Positions 8,611 to 15,724 of a DNA stretch of 64,000 nt are shown here, one piece after another. How positions within the stretch are numbered: the stretch's first letter is position 1; every line of letters begins with the position of its first letter. The position numbers were made by a program, and so were the translations under genes. The DNA comes from Dechloromonas sp. HYN0024 (GTDB taxonomy: Bacteria > Pseudomonadota > Gammaproteobacteria > Burkholderiales > Rhodocyclaceae): assembly GCF_003441615.1 (NCBI RefSeq), contig NZ_CP031842.1, positions 886,501-950,500 on the forward strand. Reading direction: 5' to 3'. The notes beneath the pieces are model-generated. The model was not told the DNA's origin. It worked only from the letters and a program-made list of their open reading frames with translations, and searched no databases.

Positions 8611-9891
8611 TCAGACCAGCATGTCGGCCCAGATATTCTTGGCCCAGCCCAGAGCGATCTTGCCTTCCGGTTCATTGCGTGCCACCGACACGCCGCCAGC
8701 GCCCTTGACCGGTTGCATGGTCTTGGTTGCAAGGTCGTACTGGTGAACCGATGAAACGTGGATGGCACTCTTGCTATCAACGAAGCTGTAGCAGGTGTTC
8801 ATGACCACCGGTTCCGGGTTGGCTTCCTGCCCGGCGAGCATGTTGAGGATGGCTGCCGTGGCGAGTTTGCCATGCTGGTTGGCCATGTGGCCGGACTTCG
8901 GCATGGTCGGTGCCGGGAAAACAGCGTCGCCAAGGATATGGATGCCCGGGGTGTTGGTAGATTCCATGGTCAGCCAGTTAACATCCACCCAGCGGTTGTT
9001 GATCAGCTTGATGCCGGATTTGGCCGCAATGTCGCCGGCCCGGTGCGGCGGAATGATGTTGAGCACATCGGCCTTGAACTTGTCGAACTCGAGGACGGCC
9101 GTGTTGGTGCCGGCTTCGACATCCTTCACTTCGCTGTTGTTGCGATAGTCAATGATGCCTTTGTAGAGATCGGCCCAGGCCTTCGTGAACAGGGCCTTCT
9201 TGGACATCACGTCCTCGTTGGCGTCGAGGATGACGACCTTTGACTTGGGCTTGTGCTTCTTGAAATAGTCGGCGACCAGACAGGCGCGCTCGTAGGGTCC
9301 GGGCGGGCAGCGGTAGGGGGCTTTGGGGATGGAAATGGCGTAGGTGCCGCCATCTTTCATCGACTCAAGTTGCTTGCGCAGGGCGACGGTCTGGGGGCCG
9401 GCCTTCCAGGCATGGAGAATCTTTGACTGGGCATCGCCATTGTTGAGGCCGGGGATCTGGTCGAACATGAAATCGACACCCGGTGACAGGACCAGGCGGT
9501 CGTAACTCATGGCGCCACCAGCCTTCAGGGAAATCGTCTTCTTCGCCGCATCGACGGCGATCACGTCATCCTGGACGACGCGCACGCCCCAGGTGCTCTT
9601 CAGGCCGTCATAGCTGATGGTGATGTCTTCCATGGTCTTCATGCCGCCGATGACCAGATTGGAGATCGGGCAGGAAATGAAGGTCGGATTGCGTTCGATC
9701 AGTGTTACCTGGACACCGCCTTCGCTCCACATGCGCAGGTATTTGGCGATGGTGGCACCACCGTAGCCACCGCCGACGACCACGACATGGCCGCCGGCCT
9801 TCTTGGCACCAGCGGCACAGCCGTACAGAGAAGCCATGGCGCCCGCCGCGGCACCGACTTTCAGGAAATCACGTCTTTTCATGAGCATCAT
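8611..9891 (-). CDS. fccB: Flavocytochrome c sulfide dehydrogenase, flavoprotein subunit (FccB/SoxF family)
   Basis: Periplasmic FAD protein of 426 residues that oxidises sulfide and passes electrons to a c-type cytochrome. It has a Tat-type start (MKRRDFLK), a dinucleotide-binding motif (VVVGGGYGGATIAKY), Cys74 in FISCPISNLVIGG where the family attaches FAD, and RCPPGPYERA at Cys195. The C-terminal motif reads GIHILGDAV..MPKSGHMANQHGK. From memory of the Allochromatium protein, the second redox-active cysteine sits right after GDA; here that position is Val. Cys204 is nearby but not equivalent. Residues 22-25 (LYGC) could form a lipobox, so the protein may be a Tat-exported lipoprotein. The ATG at 9891 has GGGGAG at good spacing. 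Confidence 0.88.
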   Translation of the reverse strand: MMLMKRRDFLKVGAAAGAMASLYGCAAGAKKAGGHVVVVGGGYGGATIAKYLRMWSEGGVQVTLIERNPTFISCPISNLVIGGMKTMEDITISYDGLKSTWGVRVVQDDVIAVDAAKKTISLKAGGAMSYDRLVLSPGVDFMFDQIPGLNNGDAQSKILHAWKAGPQTVALRKQLESMKDGGTYAISIPKAPYRCPPGPYERACLVADYFKKHKPKSKVVILDANEDVMSKKALFTKAWADLYKGIIDYRNNSEVKDVEAGTNTAVLEFDKFKADVLNIIPPHRAGDIAAKSGIKLINNRWVDVNWLTMESTNTPGIHILGDAVFPAPTMPKSGHMANQHGKLATAAILNMLAGQEANPEPVVMNTCYSFVDSKSAIHVSSVHQYDLATKTMQPVKGAGGVSVARNEPEGKIALGWAKNIWADMLV

Positions 9892-9903
9892 GCTGGTCTC
9901 CCC

Positions 9904-10209
9904 TTATTTTTGTGCGGCGAAATAGCCGGCGATCAGATCAAGCTGGGCTTCCGTGTAGCCCTTGGAAATCTGATGCATGATCGACGCGGGCTTGTCGCCG
10001 CTCTTGTAGTCGGCCAGTTTCTGCAGGATCTTGGCCTTGTCCATGCCGGCCAGGGCATCCATGCCGGAGCCCTTGACGGTGTTGCCGTTGGTGCCGTGGC
10101 AGTTGGCGCAGGTAGCGGCCAGATTGCGGGCCAGGTAGGGGTCGGCAGCCTGCGCGGTGCCAGCGGCAGCCAAAAGACACAAGGCTGCGAAGGGAGCAAA
10201 CAGTTTCAT
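9904..10209 (-). CDS. Monohaem cytochrome c, electron-accepting partner of FccB (SoxE/FccA-like)
   Basis: A small exported cytochrome: 101 residues, signal peptide ending AQAAD, one haem site C34-AN-C37-H38 and a distal methionine candidate in SIMHQI. It is 12 bp upstream of fccB in the same operon, so it is very likely the cytochrome subunit of the flavocytochrome. Purple-sulfur FccA has two haems, so this is the shorter, single-haem version. Confidence 0.85.
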   Translation of the reverse strand: MKLFAPFAALCLLAAAGTAQAADPYLARNLAATCANCHGTNGNTVKGSGMDALAGMDKAKILQKLADYKSGDKPASIMHQISKGYTEAQLDLIAGYFAAQK

Positions 10210-10347
10210 CGGGACATCTCCTCAAATGTTGTCGGTACGCCAACTCACCAAGATTGCTGTTGATTTGCCCGGATCAGCGTGGTGCCTAGGTTATAAGCCT
10301 TTGCGAAAAATTGCATGCTGCGCCGCACCAATATTAGGGGTTGACTA

Positions 10348-10365
10348 TATAAACGACCAGTTATA
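10348..10365. promoter_or_regulatory. Inverted repeat between the flavocytochrome and sox operons, possible ArsR operator
   Basis: Perfect repeat TATAA-N8-TTATA, centred about 40 bp before the regulator ATG. A TTGACT hexamer (10341-10346) and TATACA (10362-10367) overlap it, though their 15-bp spacing is short for a sigma70 promoter. The position between divergent operons and next to an ArsR-family gene suggests an autoregulatory operator. This is inference. Confidence 0.45.
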
Positions 10366-10394
10366 CATTGGCTATTGATCGAAATTAAAAAACC

Positions 10395-10739
10395 ATGGAC
10401 GAGACACTACAGGTTTTCGAGCAGGTCGCGCATTACTTCGGATTGCTGGCCGATCCGACGCGTTTGCGCATTCTTTCCTGTCTGTGCGCTGAAGAGCGCC
10501 CGGTCCATGAGGTGGTGGAAAAAATTGGCCTGACGCAGGCCAACATCTCGCGCCATCTCAACATTCTTTACCGGGCCGGGGTTGTCGACCGGCGGCGCGA
10601 GGGCACCTCGGTCATGTACCGGGTCGTGGATCCAAATTTTGTCGACATCTGCCGCACGGTCAGCATCACGGTAGCCAGCCGTGACCTGGGTGACGAGTTG
10701 GGGGTGAAGACGGTGAATTGCAGTACTGACGTCAAATAA
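10395..10739 (+). CDS. ArsR/SmtB-family regulator of the sox region
   Basis: Winged-helix repressor of 114 residues. LADPTRLRILSCL is the typical first helix, TQANISRHLNILYRAGVV the recognition helix, and RREGTSVMYRV the wing. It has Cys29, Cys31 and Cys86, plus Cys109 near the end. It has no classical CVC metal-site pattern in helix 3. Thiol-based ArsR repressors (SqrR, BigR, sox-linked SoxR) sense persulfides through two cysteines, and the gene sits 18 bp before soxC and divergent from the sulfide dehydrogenase, so a sulfur-responsive repressor is the best guess. Which cysteines would pair is not clear. Confidence 0.82.
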   Translation: MDETLQVFEQVAHYFGLLADPTRLRILSCLCAEERPVHEVVEKIGLTQANISRHLNILYRAGVVDRRREGTSVMYRVVDPNFVDICRTVSITVASRDLGDELGVKTVNCSTDVK

Positions 10740-10757
10740 TCAGAGGGGTTGATCCAT

Positions 10758-12104
10758 ATGGGTGACATCGTCAAACAACCGGGGCGTCTGCGGCCCGCAC
10801 CGGAAAACTTCCTGACGGAAGAGCAGGTTCAGGCCGTTGGTGCCGGACGCCGCGATTTTCTGCGCAAGAGCCTGTTTGCCGCAGGCGCTGCACTGGCCGT
10901 GCCGAAGATGGTACGGGCCAGCGAAGGCGACCCGAATATTCTTGAAAACCCTGCCTGGACGACCTCGCTCGGCCAGCCGGTGGCGACCAATCCGTACGGT
11001 CTGCCGTCCAAGTACGAGAGCCAATTGCTGCGCCGTGAGTCGCCGGGCCTGGCCCGCGTCGGCGGCGCCTCGGTATCATTCGCGCCGTTGCAGGGCCTGT
11101 TCGGCATCATCACGCCGTCCGGCCTGCATTTCGAGCGCCACCACCAGGGCTGGCACGATATTGATCCCTCCAAGCATCGCCTGATGGTCAATGGATCAGA
11201 CGATTCGCTGCTCAAGAAGGCCAAGGTCTATACCCTCGACGAACTGATGCGTCTGCCGTCGGTGTCACGCATCCACTTCATTGAGTGCGGGGCCAACACC
11301 GGCCTCGAATGGGGCAATGTGGCCGTGCCCACCGTGCAATACACGCACGGCATGCTGTCCTGTTCCGAATTTACTGGCGTGCCGCTCAAGGTGCTGCTCG
11401 AGGATTGCGGCGTCGATTACAAGAAGGCCCGTTACGTGCTGGCCGAGGGGGCTGACGGCTCCTCGATGACACGCACCATTCCGATGGAAATGGTCGAGTC
11501 GGGTGAAGTCTTTGTCGCCTACGGCCAGAACGGAGAAATGCTGCGTCCGGAAAACGGCTACCCACTGCGTCTCGTCGTGCCTGGCGTCCAGGGCGTTTCC
11601 TGGGTCAAGTGGCTGCGTCGCATCGAAGTCGGCGACAAGCCCTACGCCACCAAGGATGAGGCAGTGCACTACATCGACCTCCTGCCGAGCGGCTTGCATC
11701 GCCAGTACAGCTCGATTCAGGAAGCCAAGTCGGTCATCACCACGCCGTCCGGCGGCCAGACCTTGCTCGACAAGGGTTTCTACAACGTCTCCGGCCTCGC
11801 CTGGTCGGGGCGCGGCAAGATCAAGCAGGTCGATGTCTCCTTCGATGGTGGCATCAACTGGCAGACGGCACGTCTCGAAGGGCCGATCCAGAACAAGGCG
11901 CTGACCCGCTTCAACATCAACTGGGTGTGGGACGGCAGTCCGGCCATCCTCCAGTCGCGGGCCATCGACGAAACCGGCTTTGTCCAGCCGAGCTATGGCC
12001 AGTTGCGCGCCGTGCGGGGCACCAAGTCGATCTATCACAACAATGCCATCCAGTCGTGGAAAGTCATCGAAAGCGGGGAGGTCAGCAATGTTCAGGTTCT
12101 CTAA
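10758..12104 (+). CDS. soxC: Sulfane dehydrogenase molybdopterin subunit SoxC
   Basis: Molybdenum-cofactor subunit of the periplasmic SoxCD complex, which oxidises the sulfane sulfur bound to SoxY. The protein has 448 residues, with a Tat signal (R31-R32-DFLRKS then a hydrophobic run), the sulfite-oxidase-type fold, and Mo-ligand Cys177 in HFIECGANTG. The C-terminal dimer domain contains the VSFDGGINWQTA pattern. ATG 10758 is chosen, 9 nt after GAGGGG, over the upstream TTG. The 3' end overlaps soxD by 17 bp. SoxCD presence predicts complete oxidation of thiosulfate to sulfate without sulfur globules. Confidence 0.95.
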   Translation: MGDIVKQPGRLRPAPENFLTEEQVQAVGAGRRDFLRKSLFAAGAALAVPKMVRASEGDPNILENPAWTTSLGQPVATNPYGLPSKYESQLLRRESPGLARVGGASVSFAPLQGLFGIITPSGLHFERHHQGWHDIDPSKHRLMVNGSDDSLLKKAKVYTLDELMRLPSVSRIHFIECGANTGLEWGNVAVPTVQYTHGMLSCSEFTGVPLKVLLEDCGVDYKKARYVLAEGADGSSMTRTIPMEMVESGEVFVAYGQNGEMLRPENGYPLRLVVPGVQGVSWVKWLRRIEVGDKPYATKDEAVHYIDLLPSGLHRQYSSIQEAKSVITTPSGGQTLLDKGFYNVSGLAWSGRGKIKQVDVSFDGGINWQTARLEGPIQNKALTRFNINWVWDGSPAILQSRAIDETGFVQPSYGQLRAVRGTKSIYHNNAIQSWKVIESGEVSNVQVL

Positions 12105-13134
12105 GACCATTCTCGTTCTGGCGCTTGCCTCTGCGGCCACAGCCGCCGTCGCCTTCGAGAACTATCAGGGTGTCGGCCGTCCGGCGACCACTGCCGAAGT
12201 GAAAGCCTGGGATATTGACGTCCGTCCCGACTTCAAGGGTCTGCCCAAGGGATCGGGCAGTGTCGACCGCGGTAATGAACTGTTTGAGGAAAAGTGCGCC
12301 TCGTGTCACGGCTCCTTCGGTGAGTCGAACGAGGTGTTCACCCCGCTGGCCGGCGGCACCACCAAGGACGACGTCAAGAACGGGCGCGTCAGGGGCCTGT
12401 CTTCCGGTGAGCTGCCACAGCGTACGACCTTCACCAAGGTGGCGACGATCTCGACGGTCTTTGACTACATCCAGCGCGCCATGCCGTGGACGGCGCCGAA
12501 GTCGCTCAAGCCGGATGATGTGTTTGCCATCCTCGCCTATCTGCTTAATCTGCAGGAAATCGTGCCGGCTGACTTCGTGCTGTCCGACAAGAATATTGCC
12601 GATGTGCAGAAGCTGCTGCCTAACCGTAACGGCATGACCACCGAGCACGGCATGTGGCCGGGTGCGCCGGCCAAGAAGGGTGGCATCGGCAACGGCGGCA
12701 AGCCGGATACGGCCAACAAGGCATGCATGAAGAACTGCAAGCCGGAAGTGCTGATCGGTTCGACCTTGCCCGAATACGCCCGCACCGCGCACGGTGAGCT
12801 GGCCGACCAGAATCGCAGTTTCGGCCCGGTGCGCGGTACGCGCACGCTCGGCCCGGAAGCCGCCAAAAAAGCGGCCGATGCCGGTACGCTGGAACTGGCG
12901 ACGAAGAGCGGCTGCATGGCCTGTCACGGCATGAAGAGCAAGATCGTTGGTCCCGGCTATAGCGAAGTGCTGGCCCGCTACAAGGATCAGACCGATGCCG
13001 AGTCGCGCCTGATTGCCAAGGTCAAGGCCGGTGGTCAGGGCGTCTGGGGCTCGATCCCGATGCCGCCAAATACGCACGTCAAGGACGAAGACCTGAAGAC
13101 ACTGGTTCAGTGGATTCTTAATGGTTCCAAGTAA
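12088..13134 (+). CDS. soxD: Sulfane dehydrogenase cytochrome subunit SoxD
   Basis: Diheme cytochrome c partner of SoxC: 348 residues, signal peptide cleaved near residue 22, haem sites C70-AS-C73-H74 and a second CMACH at about residue 274. The middle region carries the conserved block with KACMKNCKPEV. Electrons from sulfane oxidation leave the complex through these haems. The ATG is inside the end of soxC, giving tight coupling and equal stoichiometry. Confidence 0.94.
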   Translation: MFRFSKTILVLALASAATAAVAFENYQGVGRPATTAEVKAWDIDVRPDFKGLPKGSGSVDRGNELFEEKCASCHGSFGESNEVFTPLAGGTTKDDVKNGRVRGLSSGELPQRTTFTKVATISTVFDYIQRAMPWTAPKSLKPDDVFAILAYLLNLQEIVPADFVLSDKNIADVQKLLPNRNGMTTEHGMWPGAPAKKGGIGNGGKPDTANKACMKNCKPEVLIGSTLPEYARTAHGELADQNRSFGPVRGTRTLGPEAAKKAADAGTLELATKSGCMACHGMKSKIVGPGYSEVLARYKDQTDAESRLIAKVKAGGQGVWGSIPMPPNTHVKDEDLKTLVQWILNGSK

Positions 13135-13159
13135 TCCCAATTTCTACAGAGGAGAAGTC

Positions 13160-13627
13160 ATGAACAATCAACGACGCACCGTACTGAAATCCGGCTCCGG
13201 GGCCGCCCTGCTGGGCGTGCTCGCTTCTGCCGGCATCATCACCCCGGGTATGGCCCTGGCTGACTGGAACAAGGCTGCCTTTGAGGCCAAGAGCATGGCA
13301 GACACGCTGAAGGCGCTCGGTATTGCCGGCTCGACCGACAGCAAGGATGTTCAGGTCACCGGTCCGGATATCGCCGAAAACGGCGCTGTCGTCCCGGTCG
13401 GCGTCGCTTCCAGCCTGCCCAATATCAGCATGGTTGCCATCCTGATCGAGAAAAATCCGAATGCGCTGGCCGCCTCCTTCGTGTTGCCGGAAGGCACCGA
13501 AGCCAACGTCCAGACGCGCGTCAAGATGGGTCAGACCTCCAACATCTACGCCATCGTCAAGTCGGATGGCAAGTTCTTCATGGCGACCAAGGAAATCAAG
13601 GTCACCCTGGGTGGCTGCGGCGGCTAA
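13160..13627 (+). CDS. soxY: Sulfur carrier subunit SoxY
   Basis: The carrier that holds thiosulfate sulfur on a swinging C-terminal cysteine: the 155 residues end in the diagnostic GGCGG (Cys153). The N terminus is a Tat-like signal (NNQRRTVLKSGSGAALLG). ATG 13160 has GAGGAG at good spacing; longer frames run into soxD. It pairs with SoxZ, which unusually is 147 bp away rather than directly abutting. Confidence 0.96.
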   Translation: MNNQRRTVLKSGSGAALLGVLASAGIITPGMALADWNKAAFEAKSMADTLKALGIAGSTDSKDVQVTGPDIAENGAVVPVGVASSLPNISMVAILIEKNPNALAASFVLPEGTEANVQTRVKMGQTSNIYAIVKSDGKFFMATKEIKVTLGGCGG

Positions 13628-13774
13628 AACGGGTTCGAAGCTACTGCGCTCGACATGACTTCGTTGCGCTTGCTCGCCGTGCAAATTGCACTGTCTCGCA
13701 AACGCGCCTTGTCCTGTCATCGCTTGCGACGCTTCATTCCCCGTTTGTATACATTGAATTAAGGAGAAAGAAAC
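13628..13774 (+). other. Unusually long soxY-soxZ spacer
   Basis: A 147-bp non-coding stretch interrupts the otherwise tight sox operon. It contains several GCTTGC/GCGCTT-like short repeats. Near its end is a possible promoter, TTGCGA (13724-13729) and TATACA (13748-13753) with 18-bp spacing. A start from there would leave only about a 15-nt leader before soxZ, so the promoter reading is weak. No ORF is supported. Confidence 0.4.
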
Positions 13775-14086
13775 ATGGGCAATCCAATGAAAATCCGCGC
13801 CGCCAACAAGGACGGCGTTACTGAAGTGAAGGTTCTGGTTAGCCACGAAATGGAAACCGGCCAGCGCAAGGATGCTGCTGGCGCCGTCGTGCCGGCCTGG
13901 TTTATTACCGAACTGGTCGCCAAGCACAACGACAAGGTGGTTCTGACCAGCGATTTCGGGACTTCGATCTCGAAGAACCCCTACCTCGCTTTCAAGTTTA
14001 AGGGTGGTGCGAAGGGTGACAAGATCACCGTCAGCTGGAAGGACAACAAGGGCGATACCCGTACCGACGAAGCAGCCATCAACTGA
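13775..14086 (+). CDS. soxZ: Thiosulfate oxidation carrier chaperone SoxZ
   Basis: A 103-residue immunoglobulin-like partner that binds SoxY and presents it to the other Sox enzymes. Start MGNPMKIRAANKDG and core KVLVSHEMETGQRKD match the family. It has no signal peptide, as usual; it is co-exported with SoxY. A strong ribosome site (AAGGAG) precedes it. Confidence 0.95.
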   Translation: MGNPMKIRAANKDGVTEVKVLVSHEMETGQRKDAAGAVVPAWFITELVAKHNDKVVLTSDFGTSISKNPYLAFKFKGGAKGDKITVSWKDNKGDTRTDEAAIN

Positions 14087-14104
14087 TCGTCGACAGCATT
14101 CAAG

Positions 14105-14138
14105 ACGGCAGTCAGGCGGCGCAGAACGCCGCTGCCGT
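14105..14138 (+). other. GC-rich stem-loop between soxZ and soxA
   Basis: Two nested stems, ACGGCA/TGCCGT and GCGGCG/CGCCGC, with a 5-nt loop and a small bulge on the left arm. No T-tract follows directly, so it is more likely an mRNA stability or partial attenuation element than a full terminator. It would favour higher SoxYZ than SoxAXB. Confidence 0.5.
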
Positions 14139-14165
14139 CGTCTTTACCCCGTGGAGGAGTAATCA

Positions 14166-14978
14166 ATGATCCAACGTTTGACTAAAACGCTGGTTGGCGC
14201 GGTCTTTATCGCGGCATTCGCCGGCCCCGTCCTGGCTCAGGACAGCAAGGTCGCCGACGAACTGGCCAAGTACCGCGAGGCTCTGGCTGACGGCAATCCG
14301 GCCGACCTGTTCGAAGTAAAGGGTGAAGGCCTGTGGACGGAAAAGCGCGGTCCGAAGAATGCCTCGCTTGAACAGTGCGACATGGGCCTCGGCCCCGGCA
14401 AGCTGGATGGCGCCTATGCCCAGTTGCCAAAGTATTTCAAGGACACCAACAAGGTGATGGACGCCGAGTCCCGCCTTATTCATTGCATGATTACCCTGCA
14501 GGGTTTCAAGGCAAGTGACTTGAAAAACTGGTATTCGACCCCCGGTAATGATTCCGATATCGAGGCGCTGATCACCTATATTGGTGGCAAATCGAACGGC
14601 AAGCCGATCAACGTGCCGGCGACGCATCCGGCCGAGGCAAAAATGGCCAAGATGGGCGAATACATTTTCTATCGTCGGGCTGGTCCGCAGGATTTCTCCT
14701 GCTCGATCTGTCATGGCCAGGACGGCAAGCGGATTCGCCTGCAGGAACTCGGCAACCTGACGACCAAGGAAGGTGCCGGCGTGGCCATGAAGACCTGGCC
14801 GTCCTATCGGGTTTCGCAAGGTACGGTGTGGACCATGCAGCGTCGTCTGATCGACTGCATGCGCCAGGCCCGCTGGCCTGAGCCGAACTATCTGGCCGAT
14901 TCGGTGATCGCGCTGGAAACCTACCTGCAAAAGAATGCGACCGGCACCGTCATGGAAACGCCGGGCATCAAACGCTGA
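14166..14978 (+). CDS. soxA: L-cysteine S-thiosulfotransferase subunit SoxA
   Basis: Catalytic cytochrome of SoxAX, which links thiosulfate to the SoxY cysteine. It has 270 residues with a signal peptide ending VLAQ. The single active haem site is C179-SI-C182-H183 and the conserved active-site ligand is Cys231 (RRLIDCMRQARWPEP). Cys71 and Cys107 (RLIHC) stand where diheme SoxA proteins bind the lost first haem; they likely form a disulfide. GGAGG ribosome site upstream. Confidence 0.95.
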   Translation: MIQRLTKTLVGAVFIAAFAGPVLAQDSKVADELAKYREALADGNPADLFEVKGEGLWTEKRGPKNASLEQCDMGLGPGKLDGAYAQLPKYFKDTNKVMDAESRLIHCMITLQGFKASDLKNWYSTPGNDSDIEALITYIGGKSNGKPINVPATHPAEAKMAKMGEYIFYRRAGPQDFSCSICHGQDGKRIRLQELGNLTTKEGAGVAMKTWPSYRVSQGTVWTMQRRLIDCMRQARWPEPNYLADSVIALETYLQKNATGTVMETPGIKR

Positions 14979-14992
14979 ACAAGGGGACGACC

Positions 14993-15640
14993 ATGAATTT
15001 CAAATTTGCCCTCTTTTTCGGGGTGACCATCGCCATCGCTGCCCCGGCTTTTGCCGAGAAAGCCGTAGAAGCACCGGGCGGCAAGTTCGCCAAGGAAGCC
15101 GAGCAGATGTTCCTGTCGTCTTTCCGCGCCGATAATCCGAGCTACTGGATGAAGCGCCTGGAGCAGGACGAGACGATGAAGATGTGCGCCCAGTTCCGCG
15201 ATAATCCGCCGCGTAAACTCGGCGAAAAGTTCGAAAAGCTGAACGCTGCAACCATCCGCTATCCGGTGGATGGCAAGCTGATCGGTGACTGGAAGGAAGG
15301 CGAAAAGCTTGCCGCAGTCGGCACTGGTGGCCACATCGGATTTATCCAGCCGGATCCGGCCGGGCGTGTGCGCGGTGGCAACTGCTATGCCTGTCACCAG
15401 TTGGCCAAGAAGGAACTGGCTTACGGCACGATCGGCCCGAGCCTGCAGAATTTCGGCAAGATCCGCGGCAATTCCGATGACATCATCAAGTACGCCTACG
15501 ACAAGATCTACAACTCCAATGCCTTTACGGCCTGTACCAACATGCCGCGTTTTGGCCTGCACAGCTGGCTGACGCCGGAGCAGATCACCCATATCGTGGC
15601 CTTCCTGATCGATCCGGCATCGCCGGTCAACAAGGACTAG
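14993..15640 (+). CDS. soxX: SoxX cytochrome c subunit
   Basis: Monohaem partner of SoxA: 215 residues, signal peptide ending AFAE, haem site C131-YA-C134-H135 and a methionine ligand candidate in NMPRFG. The long N-terminal extension before the haem domain is of the kind seen in several betaproteobacterial SoxX. It lies 14 bp after soxA; the order soxA-soxX is inverted relative to soxXYZA clusters. Confidence 0.94.
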   Translation: MNFKFALFFGVTIAIAAPAFAEKAVEAPGGKFAKEAEQMFLSSFRADNPSYWMKRLEQDETMKMCAQFRDNPPRKLGEKFEKLNAATIRYPVDGKLIGDWKEGEKLAAVGTGGHIGFIQPDPAGRVRGGNCYACHQLAKKELAYGTIGPSLQNFGKIRGNSDDIIKYAYDKIYNSNAFTACTNMPRFGLHSWLTPEQITHIVAFLIDPASPVNKD

Positions 15641-15650
15641 TCCATAGTCC

Positions 15651-15682
15651 CTGGTCGTTGGCAGTTTCTTGCTAGCGACCAG
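15651..15682 (+). other. Stem-loop between soxX and soxB
   Basis: CTGGTCG (15651-15657) pairs with CGACCAG (15676-15682) around an 18-nt loop; GCTAGCGAC occurs twice close by. There is no T-tract. It is probably a weak RNA structure in the 84-bp soxX-soxB gap. Confidence 0.35.
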
Positions 15683-15724
15683 CAGCTAGCGACTAATAAG
15701 TTGAATTTCATTCAAGGAATAAAC

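Noticed and set aside
10375..10388. FNR-like TTGAT-N4-ATTAA next to the ArsR start
   Set aside because: One mismatch in the critical half and only 6 bp before the start codon, with no matching -10 geometry.
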